Shown piece by piece: positions 7,241 through 15,222 of a stretch of DNA of 36,509 bases. Origin of the DNA: 70-18 sp041691815 (GTDB lineage Bacteria > Pseudomonadota > Alphaproteobacteria > Acetobacterales > Acetobacteraceae); assembly GCA_041691815.1 (NCBI GenBank), contig JBEPTZ010000035.1, forward strand, positions 1 to 36,509, written 5' to 3'. The position numbers were made by a program, and so were the translations under genes. Each line of letters begins with the position of its first letter. Positions within the stretch are counted from its first letter, which is position 1. Under the pieces are notes generated by a model. That model saw only the letters and a program-made list of their open reading frames with translations, was not told the origin of the DNA and made no database searches.

Positions 7241-8951
7241 TGCTTGGGGCTCCTTGTTCCGCGGCGCGACGTGCGATCCGGTCCAACGTGGGCACCAGGG
7301 AGAGCAGCTCGCGCGTGTAGGCATGCTGAGGGGTGGCAAACAGGGTTTCGGTATCGGCGAGTTCGACGATGCGGCCGGCCTGCATCACCGCAATGCGGTC
7401 GCACATCTGGCGGATCACCGCGAGGTCGTGGCTGATGAACAACATCGACAGGCCAGTCAGGTCGCGCAGGTCCTTCAGCAGGTTGAGGATCTGCGCCTGC
7501 ACCGACACGTCGAGCGAGGAGGTGGGCTCGTCGCAGACCAGGAAGCTGGGTCGGGGGGCCAGCGCGCGGGCGATGGCGATGCGTTGGCGCTGGCCGCCGG
7601 AGAAGGCGTGCGGAAAGCGGGCTCCGGCGGTGCGGTCCAGTCCCACGGCTTCGAGCAGGATGGCGGCGTCTTCGGCCGCCGCCGCGCGGCTGGTTGCCAG
7701 GCGGTAGAAGACGATCGGTTCGGCCAGTGCGGTGCGAACCCGCAGGCGCGGATTGAGTGCGGAATACGGGTCCTGGAACACCATCTGCAGCGCGCGCCCG
7801 GCCCGCCGGCGGCCAGCGATCGGCTTGCCCGAGAGGGTGATGCGACCGGCGGTTGGAGCGAGCAGGCCGGCGATGGCATTGGCAACGCTGGTCTTGCCGC
7901 AACCGGACTCGCCGACCAAGCCGAAGATCTCGCCGGGGCGAACGCTGAACGACACGTCGTCCACGGCGCGAAACACGCGGGCCTTGCGGCCGGGCAGCCA
8001 GGATGCGCCGCCATAGTCGATGCACAGATGCTCGACGGCCAGTTCGCCGCTGGCCGAGGCAGGATCGGCGCGCATGCGTCCACGGACGGCGTTGCGGGCA
8101 TCGGATGCGGCGGGGTTCTCTTCCGAAGGCGTGGCCAGACGCTCGGATTTCACGTCGATCCGCGGCACGGCGCCGATCAGCGCGCGGGCGTAGGGGTGCT
8201 CCGGCCTGCCGAGCACACGGTCGACCGGACCGGTTTCGACGACACGGCCGCGCAGCATGATGCTGACGCGGTCGGCGGTTTCGGCGACCACGCCCATGTT
8301 GTGCGTCACCAGCAGCACACCGACCCGGCGCTCGTCCGCCAGGGCGCGGATGAGTCTCAGGATCTGCGCCTGGACCGACACATCGAGCGCCGTCGTCGGT
8401 TCGTCGGCGACGATGAGCTGCGGGTTGCAGGACAGCGCGGTGGCGATGACGACGCGCTGCCGCTGGCCGCCCGACAACTGGTGCGGATAGGCGGACAGGC
8501 GGCGCTCCGGCTCGGGAATGCCGACCGCGCGCAGCAGTTCCAGCGAACGGATGCGAGCCTCGGCGCGGGACAGGCCGAGATGATGGCGCATCGCCTCGCC
8601 GAGTTGGCTCTCCACGGTGAACAGCGGGTTCAGGCTGGTCATCGGGTCCTGGAAGATGGCGCCGACATCGCGACCGGGGGTGATCCCCTCGGTGCGGCCG
8701 GTGCGGGTGTCGACCGGGCGGCCGCCGATGTGGATTTCGCCGGCGGTGATGCGGCCGGAGGCACCAAGCAGCCCCATCAGTGCGTTGCCGACGGTGGTCT
8801 TGCCGGCGCCGGACTCGCCGACCAGCGCATGGATCTCGCCGGGAGCGATGGTGAGATCGACGCCGGTGACGGCCTCCACAGGGGGATCGTCGGGGTGGCC
8901 GTAGGCGACGGTGAGGCCGCTGATCACCAGAACCGCCGGCGCACCCGACAT
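7233..8951 (-). CDS. double ABC transporter ATP-binding protein (fused DppD-DppF type)
   Basis: One 572-residue chain carries two complete ATPase domains, as in GsiA-like proteins. The first has Walker A GESGAGKT, signature LSGGQRQRV and Walker B LIVADE. The second has Walker A GESGCGKT, signature FSGGQRQRIA and Walker B FLVCDE. The linker (around HPYARALIGAVPRID) replaces a full oligo_HPY extension, and the end PQHAYTRELLSLVPTLD is family-typical. It powers the importer encoded by the three genes upstream. ATG 8951 shares one base with the stop of the permease gene (TGATG). The fusion contrasts with the two separate ATPase genes at 468-2335. Confidence 0.94.
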   Translation of the reverse strand: MSGAPAVLVISGLTVAYGHPDDPPVEAVTGVDLTIAPGEIHALVGESGAGKTTVGNALMGLLGASGRITAGEIHIGGRPVDTRTGRTEGITPGRDVGAIFQDPMTSLNPLFTVESQLGEAMRHHLGLSRAEARIRSLELLRAVGIPEPERRLSAYPHQLSGGQRQRVVIATALSCNPQLIVADEPTTALDVSVQAQILRLIRALADERRVGVLLVTHNMGVVAETADRVSIMLRGRVVETGPVDRVLGRPEHPYARALIGAVPRIDVKSERLATPSEENPAASDARNAVRGRMRADPASASGELAVEHLCIDYGGASWLPGRKARVFRAVDDVSFSVRPGEIFGLVGESGCGKTSVANAIAGLLAPTAGRITLSGKPIAGRRRAGRALQMVFQDPYSALNPRLRVRTALAEPIVFYRLATSRAAAAEDAAILLEAVGLDRTAGARFPHAFSGGQRQRIAIARALAPRPSFLVCDEPTSSLDVSVQAQILNLLKDLRDLTGLSMLFISHDLAVIRQMCDRIAVMQAGRIVELADTETLFATPQHAYTRELLSLVPTLDRIARRAAEQGAPSNG

Positions 8952-9853
8952 CACGACCGGCCCCGGCGCATCGGGTTGAAGTAATCGCGCAGCCAATCGC
9001 CGACCACATTGACGCTGAGCACCAGGATGACCAGCAGCACTGCCGGAAATGCCACGATCCACCAGATTCCGGAGAACACGAAGTCATTGCCGATCCGGAT
9101 GAGTGTGCCCAGCGACGGATAGGTGGGCGGCATGCCGACACCGAGAAACGACAGTGTTGCCTCGGTGAGCACCGCACCGGCCAGGTTGATCGTGGCGATG
9201 ACGATCACCGGGCTCAATACATTGGGCAGGATGTGCCGCGCCATGATGCGCAACCCTGGCAGACCGATGACCCGCGTGGCGCGGACGTAGTCCTTGCGCG
9301 CTTCCACCATCGTCGCGGCCCGCACGGTGCGGGCATACTGCACCCATTCGTGGATGGCGATGGCGCCGACCAGGATCACCGGCGCCCATTGCGCGGTGCC
9401 GGCATTGGGGAACGAGGCGCGGGCGATGCCACTGATCAGCAGCGCCAGCAGGATGGTCGGCAGGCTGAGAATGACGTCGCCCACCCGCATCACCAGCATA
9501 TCAACCCAGCCGCCGAAATAGCCGGCGAGCAGGCCGAGCACCACGCCGACGCTGGAGGCAAGCAGCACCGCGCCGCCGCCGATCACGATCGAAATGCGGA
9601 CGCCATAGAGCATGGTGGAGAACAGGTCGCGGCCCTGGTTGTCGGTGCCCAGCAGAAAACGCCAGTCACCATCGACCATGAAGGCAGGCGGCAGCTCAGC
9701 GTTCATCAGGTCAAAGCTGCCGATATCCAGCGGGTTGTACGGCGAGACCCAGGGCGCCAGCGCCGCCGCCAGGATGATCAGCACAACGATGGCGGCAGCC
9801 GCGGTCACCGACAGCGGAACCCGCCAGCGTCTGCGGTGCGTGGCAGCGCTCAT
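8951..9853 (-). CDS. peptide-type ABC transporter permease (DppC-like)
   Basis: This 300-residue inner-membrane permease has an N-terminal cytoplasmic tail rich in Arg/His, a first helix at about 14-35, then the DppC-family stretch LLGTDNQGRDLFSTMLYGVR. Four or five further helices follow, with the EAA loop VRATRVIGLPGLRIMARHILP and the signature VLTEATLSFLGVGMPP. The C terminus ends in GDWLRDYFNPMRRGR. ATG 9853 overlaps the stop of the partner permease as ATGA, and its own stop overlaps the ATPase start. It should form the channel with the product of 9850-10821. Confidence 0.93.
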   Translation of the reverse strand: MSAATHRRRWRVPLSVTAAAAIVVLIILAAALAPWVSPYNPLDIGSFDLMNAELPPAFMVDGDWRFLLGTDNQGRDLFSTMLYGVRISIVIGGGAVLLASSVGVVLGLLAGYFGGWVDMLVMRVGDVILSLPTILLALLISGIARASFPNAGTAQWAPVILVGAIAIHEWVQYARTVRAATMVEARKDYVRATRVIGLPGLRIMARHILPNVLSPVIVIATINLAGAVLTEATLSFLGVGMPPTYPSLGTLIRIGNDFVFSGIWWIVAFPAVLLVILVLSVNVVGDWLRDYFNPMRRGRS

Positions 9854-10821
9854 GTGCGGCCGGTCCGCAGGCGCGGGTCGATCAGTGTGTAGGTGATGTC
9901 GACGATCATGTTGATCGCCACGAACATGAAGCCGACGAACAGCAGGTAGGCGGCCATCACCGGCACATCGGCGAATCCGATCGCCTGGATGAACAGCAGG
10001 CCCATGCCTGGCCACTGAAACACCGTCTCGGTGACGATGGCGAAGGCGATCAGCGAGCCGATCTGCAGTCCGGTGATGGTGACCACCGGCATCAGCGCGT
10101 TGCGCAGCGCGAGCCGGAAATGGATATCGCGCGCCGGCAACCCGCGGGCGCGGGCGAAACGGATATAGTCGGAATCCAGCACGTCGATCATCTCGGCGCG
10201 GACCAGGCGCATGATCAGCGTCAACTGATACAGTGCCAGCGTGATCCCCGGCAGGATCAGCGATTCCAGGCCGCTGCGGGTGAGGAACCCGGTGGTCCAG
10301 AAACCAAGATGCACCACATCGCCGCGGCCGAACGAGGGCAGCCAGTGCAGGATGACCGCGAACAACAGGATCAGCGCGATTCCGGTGACGAAGGTCGGCA
10401 CGGAAATGCCGACCAGCGAGAGCGTCTGGATCAACCGCGCGGTGCGTCCTTCCGGATGCAGCGCGCAAAGCACGCCAGTGGGTATGCCGATCGCCAGGGA
10501 AAGAATGGTGGCGACGATCACCAGTTCCATCGTCGCCGGCAGGCGCTCGGCCATCAGGGTCGCGACCGGACGCTGGTTGCGGAAGCTCATCCCCAGATCG
10601 CCCTGCGCCACCCGGCCGACGAAGCTGCCGAACTGCACCAGCACCGGGCGGTCGAGGCCCAGGCTGTGCCGCAGTTCGGCCTTCTCGGCCGGTGTTGCGT
10701 CCTCCCGGCTCATCATCGCCACCGGGTCGCCAACGTAACGGAACATCACGAAGGCGATCGCCGTCACCGCCAGCATCACCAGCAATGCCTGCGCGAGGCG
10801 CGAGGTGATGGCGGAGAACAC
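9850..10821 (-). CDS. peptide-type ABC transporter permease (DppB-like)
   Basis: This 323-residue inner-membrane permease has a first helix at about 10-28, a periplasmic region with GDLGMSFRNQRPV, several further helices and the EAA loop ARARGLPARDIHFRLALRNA. The motif VTETVFQWPGMGLLF and the end INMIVDITYTLIDPRLR are typical of DppB. GTG 10821 is the only usable start between the preceding in-frame TGA, which is the binding-protein stop, and the conserved region. No strong Shine-Dalgarno sequence is visible, which fits translation coupled across the 27-base gap. The stop overlaps the next ATG. Confidence 0.92.
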   Translation of the reverse strand: MFSAITSRLAQALLVMLAVTAIAFVMFRYVGDPVAMMSREDATPAEKAELRHSLGLDRPVLVQFGSFVGRVAQGDLGMSFRNQRPVATLMAERLPATMELVIVATILSLAIGIPTGVLCALHPEGRTARLIQTLSLVGISVPTFVTGIALILLFAVILHWLPSFGRGDVVHLGFWTTGFLTRSGLESLILPGITLALYQLTLIMRLVRAEMIDVLDSDYIRFARARGLPARDIHFRLALRNALMPVVTITGLQIGSLIAFAIVTETVFQWPGMGLLFIQAIGFADVPVMAAYLLFVGFMFVAINMIVDITYTLIDPRLRTGRT

Positions 10822-10848
10822 CGGGACGCGCCTGCGCCGCCCGCCCGC

Positions 10849-12414
10849 TCAGTGCACCTTGGTGAACCAGGGGCGGATGTATTCGTCGGCGAATTGCGGC
10901 ATGTCGACGCTGGTTTTCATCGCCCAGGCCAGCGGTTGCTCATGCAGTGGGATGAACAGCGCCTGATCATACGCGATTTTGAAGGCCTGGTGCAGCATCT
11001 CCAGCCGCTTCGGCTCATCAAGTTCGACGGCCGCCTTGCGCGCCAGTTCATCGAGCGCCGGGACAGACATGCCGTTGGCGTTGGCGCCGCCGAACTTGCC
11101 GCTGCGGGTAGCGAAGATCGCCGACAGCACGCTGTAGCCGTCCATCGGCGGCAGGGTGGCCCAGCCGAGCATCCAGGTATCAGTGTCGCCGCGATCCTGG
11201 CGCGGGAAGTAGGTGGCCTTGGTCTCGGTCTTCAGCTCCACGTGCACGCCGACGCGGGTCCACATCGAGGCGATGGCGAGGCAGAGCTGCTCATCGGCGA
11301 TATAGCGGTCATTGGAACAGGCCAGCCCGGTGGTGAAGCCGTTCGGGTAACCTGCCTCCGCCAGCATTTTCTTGGCCAAAGCCGGGTCGTAGGCGAGCGG
11401 CTTGTCCAGTGCCGCCACATAGCCGGGCACCGGCGGCGCCACCATGGTGCCGGCGATGCGCGACTTGCCGCGCATGATGCGCTTGTGGATGCTCTGCATA
11501 TCGACCGCGTGCCAAAGGGCCTGCCGCACCCGCAGGTCGAGCAGCGGGTTCTTCTGGCCGGGCATGGCGTGCAGTTCGGGCTTCCAGTTGAAGCCGAGGA
11601 AGATCACCCGCAGCGACGGATCCTCGACCATTTTCATGCCGGGGGTCTGGGCGATGCGCGGAATATCCTGCAGCGGCACCGCGGCGATCATGTCGATTTC
11701 GCCGGACAGCAGTGCCGAGACGCGCGTGGCGTCCGAACGGATCGGGCGAAACTCGATGCGCTCCAGGTTATGCTCCGGCTTGCCCCACCAATCCGGATTG
11801 ACCGTCATCACGGTCTTGGCGTCGGGCATATAGCTTTCCAGCCGGAACGGGCCGGTGCCGTTGGCATGGGTGGAGGCATAGCTGGTGACGCCGGTGGAGA
11901 TGTTCGCCGGGCGCATCGCGTCATGTGCGGTGAGCCAGGCCTTGCTCATCATGAAGATGCCGGTGAGATCGTTGAGCAGCAGCGGATAGGGGCCGCTCAG
12001 CACCACGTCCACCGTGTAGTCATCGACCTTTTCGGCGCCCTTGACGGTGGCAAGGTTGCCCTTGTTGCGCGATCCGGCATCGATGGTGCGCAGGATCGAG
12101 GTGACGACGTCATCGGCCGAGAAATTCTCACCGCCCTGGAACTTGACGCCCTGCCGAAGATGGAAGCGCCAGCGGTCGGGCGCGACAATTTCCCACGACG
12201 TGGCGAGGCCCGGTTCGATCGCGAGCATCCGGTTCCGCCGAACCAGCGTATCGTAGACCATCATTTCGATGTTCGAGGTGAAGCTGTCGGTATGGGCATT
12301 GGGATCGAAGGAAACCGCGTCGCCCGGCGCCGACCATCGCAGTGTCTGGGCGTGGGCCGAAACCCCGGCCAGCAGAAACAGGGCGGCAATTGGCGCCGCA
12401 ATACCGTATTTCAT
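10849..12414 (-). CDS. ABC transporter substrate-binding protein (SBP family 5)
   Basis: This 521-residue periplasmic binding protein determines what the importer carries. Residues 1-23 form a Sec signal peptide with an Ala-x-Ala-type site (VSAHAQ). The mature part begins TLRWSAPGD and has the family 5 landmarks ADDVVTSILRTID, YPLLLNDL, NGTGPFRLESY, the RQALWHAVD helix and a C-terminal lobe starting MWTRVGVHVEL. ATG 12414 has a good Shine-Dalgarno sequence (AAGGTGAGG, 12422-12430 on the minus strand) seven bases upstream. It heads the six-gene minus-strand operon and faces the amidohydrolase operon across a shared promoter region. Family 5 proteins bind peptides, opines, nickel and many other solutes, so the ligand cannot be inferred. 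Confidence 0.94.
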   Translation of the reverse strand: MKYGIAAPIAALFLLAGVSAHAQTLRWSAPGDAVSFDPNAHTDSFTSNIEMMVYDTLVRRNRMLAIEPGLATSWEIVAPDRWRFHLRQGVKFQGGENFSADDVVTSILRTIDAGSRNKGNLATVKGAEKVDDYTVDVVLSGPYPLLLNDLTGIFMMSKAWLTAHDAMRPANISTGVTSYASTHANGTGPFRLESYMPDAKTVMTVNPDWWGKPEHNLERIEFRPIRSDATRVSALLSGEIDMIAAVPLQDIPRIAQTPGMKMVEDPSLRVIFLGFNWKPELHAMPGQKNPLLDLRVRQALWHAVDMQSIHKRIMRGKSRIAGTMVAPPVPGYVAALDKPLAYDPALAKKMLAEAGYPNGFTTGLACSNDRYIADEQLCLAIASMWTRVGVHVELKTETKATYFPRQDRGDTDTWMLGWATLPPMDGYSVLSAIFATRSGKFGGANANGMSVPALDELARKAAVELDEPKRLEMLHQAFKIAYDQALFIPLHEQPLAWAMKTSVDMPQFADEYIRPWFTKVH

Positions 12415-12649
12415 GGGATCGCCTCACCTTGGTATGGAGTCTTGCTGGATACAATCATAACCAAAAATTCCATACAATCTATTTTTGTCATCCGGTTTTT
12501 CGGATGGAAGACGCCAGTGCAGGAGACTTTCGTGTGGTTATGCGGTGGCACGCGACGATCACCGCTGTGCACAGCAAGAAGCCGTGGATTTTTTCGCATA
12601 CGATTAAAGAGTACGATTATCGTGGACGATATTGCGTGGGAGAGCGCCG
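12415..12649. promoter_or_regulatory. divergent promoter region with repeated operator-like motifs
   Basis: This AT-richer gap separates two divergent operons. On the side of the binding-protein gene, ATACAATC occurs twice in the same orientation, at 12449-12456 and 12472-12479, 23 bases apart. On the amidohydrolase side, TACGATTA occurs at 12599-12606 and 12612-12619, and the second copy overlaps a perfect inverted repeat ACGAT-T-ATCGT (12613-12623). Many GntR regulators of the FCD group bind sites related to TTGTATACAA, whose half matches ATACAA. The local GntR gene (16725-17453) is therefore the obvious candidate regulator; that link is inference. No convincing -35/-10 pair was found. Confidence 0.5.
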
Positions 12650-14050
12650 ATGGGCTGGCTTGCCGTTCAGAACGGCGTGGTGCTGCCGATGACCCAGGGG
12701 CGGCCGGTGATCGAACGCGGCCATGTGCTGATCGAAGATCAGCGCATCGTGGCAGTCGGCGCCGGGCCTGCGCCGGACCGACCCGGCCTGGCGGTGCTGG
12801 ACGCCAATGGCGGACTGGTCCTGCCGGGATTCGTCGATGCCCACGCCCATGCCGGCCACGCGCTGACCAAGAGCCTCGGCGACACCGCCACCGAATGGAT
12901 GCAGATCGCCGGACGGATCTATGCCGGTGCGACCGATGCCGCGTTCTGGCATGCCGAGGCGCGGCTCTCGGCGCTGGAACGGCTGCGCGGCGGCACCACC
13001 ACCGCGGCGCTGCTGATGGGCGGAGGGCCGGATGTGATGGCTACCCACACGCCCGCGGCGGCCGAGGCGCATCTGGACGGGGTGCGCAGCGTGGGCGTGG
13101 CGGAGGTGTTAGCGGTGGGGCCGAACCGGCCTCCGGGACCGCAGCTATATCAGGACTGGGCGGGCGGCTCGGCACAACCGAGGCATACCGCGCCCAACCT
13201 GCAACTGGCGGTCACCGCCGGATTGCTGCGCCGCTACGATCCGCGCGGGTTGCAGCGGCTCGCCGTCTCGCTGCCTGTGTTCACCGCCGACGAACTGGCG
13301 GACGGCGCGGTGGCCAGTCTGTCACGCGCGGCGTTGCTGCTGGCGCGAGAGACCGGCGCATTGCTGGTGCAGGACGGCCACCGCGACGGCACGCTCGCCG
13401 CCGCGGCAGCGACGGTCGGCCTGGGCGGCAAACGAGCGCTGTTCGCGCACTGCATCGACCTCACCGAGGCGGATATCGACGCGTTGCGCCGCGCCGGCGC
13501 CGCCGTGGCGCATTGCCCGACCGCGCTGATGTCAGTGTTCGGCCGCTGCCCGGCGCCGGAACTCAGGGCGTTTGGCGTGACGGTGGCTCTGGGCAGCGAC
13601 GCGCCGGCGCCGGATCGCTCGTTCGACATGCCGCGCATCCTGTTCCAGGCGCATCGCTACCACGCCAGGCATCTGCGCGACGACGCCGTGCTGCCGGCCT
13701 GGGAGCTGCTGGAAATGGCCACCATCGAGGGCGCGCGAGCGCTGCGCCAGGAGAGCGAGATCGGCTCGCTGGAACCGGGTAAGCGGGCCGATCTGATCGT
13801 CGTCGACTGGCGCAAGCCGCATCTTTGGCCGCCCGCCGCCCCGGCCGAGCGACTGGCCCGCTTCGCCAGCGCCGCGGATGTGGACAGCGTGGTGGTGGCA
13901 GGCCGGATACTGATGCGCGGGCGCCGGGTGCTGAGCGTGGACGAGAACCAGGTGCTCGACGAGGCGGCCGCAGCCTATGCCACAATGCTGCAGCGCGCCG
14001 GGCTGGCCGGGCGATTTCCGATCCTGGATGGCAAGGGAGCTTCACCATGA
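12650..14050 (+). CDS. amidohydrolase family protein, paralogue of 5783-7240, atypical active site
   Basis: This 466-residue protein is a TIM-barrel amidohydrolase with flanking beta-sandwich parts (N-terminal MGWLAVQNGVVLPM, C-terminal LEPGKRADLIVVDWRKP). It keeps HAH in strand 1 (H65, H67), H267 in strand 6 (LFAHCIDLTE) and D317 in strand 8 (ALGSDA). As in its paralogue on the other arm, strand 5 reads Q241-D-G-H244 instead of H-x-x-E. ATG 12650 was chosen because GGGAGA lies six bases upstream; a TTG at 12632 would add six residues. It is the first gene of a three-gene operon and its stop overlaps the next ATG. Deamination or hydrolysis of an imported nitrogen compound is likely; the substrate is not evident. 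Confidence 0.9.
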   Translation: MGWLAVQNGVVLPMTQGRPVIERGHVLIEDQRIVAVGAGPAPDRPGLAVLDANGGLVLPGFVDAHAHAGHALTKSLGDTATEWMQIAGRIYAGATDAAFWHAEARLSALERLRGGTTTAALLMGGGPDVMATHTPAAAEAHLDGVRSVGVAEVLAVGPNRPPGPQLYQDWAGGSAQPRHTAPNLQLAVTAGLLRRYDPRGLQRLAVSLPVFTADELADGAVASLSRAALLLARETGALLVQDGHRDGTLAAAAATVGLGGKRALFAHCIDLTEADIDALRRAGAAVAHCPTALMSVFGRCPAPELRAFGVTVALGSDAPAPDRSFDMPRILFQAHRYHARHLRDDAVLPAWELLEMATIEGARALRQESEIGSLEPGKRADLIVVDWRKPHLWPPAAPAERLARFASAADVDSVVVAGRILMRGRRVLSVDENQVLDEAAAAYATMLQRAGLAGRFPILDGKGASP

Positions 14051-15222
14051 ACACCACGGTGCTGCGTAACGTGCGGCCGATGGGCGGCCCTGCCGCCGAT
14101 CTGCTGATCCGCGACGGCCGCTTCGCAGCCGCCGGCCCGGTGCCGGCCGATGCGACGACAATCGATGGCGGTGGGCTGCTGCTGCTGCCCGGCCTGGTCG
14201 AGGCGCACACGCATCTCGACAAGAACCTGATCGGTATGCCGTGGTACCACAACGAAATCGGCCCCCGGCGCAGCGACAGGATCGAGGCCGACCGGCGCGA
14301 GAAGCGCCGCCTCGGCATCGACCCAAGGCGGCAATCGGAGCGGCAGGTCCACCAGACGCTGGCATTGGGCGTGACCTCGATCCGCACGCATGTGGATGTC
14401 GACACCGAGATCGGCACCGCCAATATCGAGGGCGTCCTGGCGACGCGCGCGGCGCTGGGTGATCTGGTGGATATCCAGATCGTGGCGTTTCCGCAGAGCG
14501 GCATGCTGATCCGACCGGGAACACTGGCGCTGATGGACGAGGCGTTGCGGCTGGGCGCCGATGTGGTCGGCGGCATCGACCCCGGCTCGATCGAGCGCAA
14601 CCCCTGCGCACATCTGGATGCGGTGTTCGGACTCGCGGAAAAACACGGCAAGCCGGTGGATATTCACCTGCACGAGCCGGGCGAACTGGGCGCATTCTGC
14701 CTCGAACTGATAATCGAACGCACCAGGGCGCTGGGGATGCAGGGGCGGGTGATGGCGAGCCACGCCTATTGCCTCGGCAGCATCGACGCCGCGGCACAGG
14801 ATGCGCTCGCAGCCGGGCTGGCCGAGGCGGGGATTGCGGTGATGACGGCCGGGCCGGCCGGCGGGGCGGCACCATCGGTGAAAAAGCTGCACGCCGCCGG
14901 CGTGGTGATCTGCGGCGGATCGGACGGCCCGCGTGGCACCTGGTGGCCGTATGGCACTGGCGACATGCTGGTGCGGGCGAACATGATCGGCCAGCGCAAT
15001 GGCTTCAGCCGTGATGCCGACCTGGAGCTGGCACTGGAAACCTGTACGACACTGGGCGCGCGGGCGATCGGGCTGGCGGATTACGGGCTCGCGCCGGGCT
15101 GCGCCGCCGATGCGGTGCTGGTGGCGTGCGAGACCGTGGCGGAAGCGGTCGCAGCACTGCCGGTGCGCGGCATGGTGATCCGCCGCGGCCGGGTGGTGGC
15201 GCGCAACGGCGCGCTGGCATGA
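14047..15222 (+). CDS. amidohydrolase, cytosine-deaminase (CodA)-like
   Basis: This 391-residue member of the cytosine-deaminase-like branch has the expected metal and catalytic set: HTHLDK in strand 1 (H54, H56), HLHE in strand 5 (H207, E210), SHAY in strand 6 (H239) and GSD in strand 8 (D293). The THVDVD and QIVAFPQSG segments are also family-typical. The segment after D293, GPRGTWWPYGTGDML, corresponds to the CodA loop that precedes the final barrel helices. Relatives deaminate cytosine, isocytosine, creatinine-like rings or hydrolyse N-heterocycles. ATG 14047 overlaps the previous stop and its stop overlaps the next ATG, so all three enzymes are made together. It is the only one of the four local amidohydrolases with a fully canonical set. 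Confidence 0.9.
   Translation: MNTTVLRNVRPMGGPAADLLIRDGRFAAAGPVPADATTIDGGGLLLLPGLVEAHTHLDKNLIGMPWYHNEIGPRRSDRIEADRREKRRLGIDPRRQSERQVHQTLALGVTSIRTHVDVDTEIGTANIEGVLATRAALGDLVDIQIVAFPQSGMLIRPGTLALMDEALRLGADVVGGIDPGSIERNPCAHLDAVFGLAEKHGKPVDIHLHEPGELGAFCLELIIERTRALGMQGRVMASHAYCLGSIDAAAQDALAAGLAEAGIAVMTAGPAGGAAPSVKKLHAAGVVICGGSDGPRGTWWPYGTGDMLVRANMIGQRNGFSRDADLELALETCTTLGARAIGLADYGLAPGCAADAVLVACETVAEAVAALPVRGMVIRRGRVVARNGALA

Noticed and set aside
12546..12552. TGGCACG as a sigma-54 -24 element
   Set aside because: The matching -12 TTGC is absent at the required spacing. The same string also occurs in the hairpin at 26579-26585, so it is probably chance.
10120..13782. Very long plus-strand open frame (about 1,220 codons) across the transporter and the divergent region
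   Set aside because: It lies opposite the permease and binding-protein genes, which have clear domains. Its translation is His/Arg/Gln-rich with no known domain. Long antisense frames are common in GC-rich DNA.
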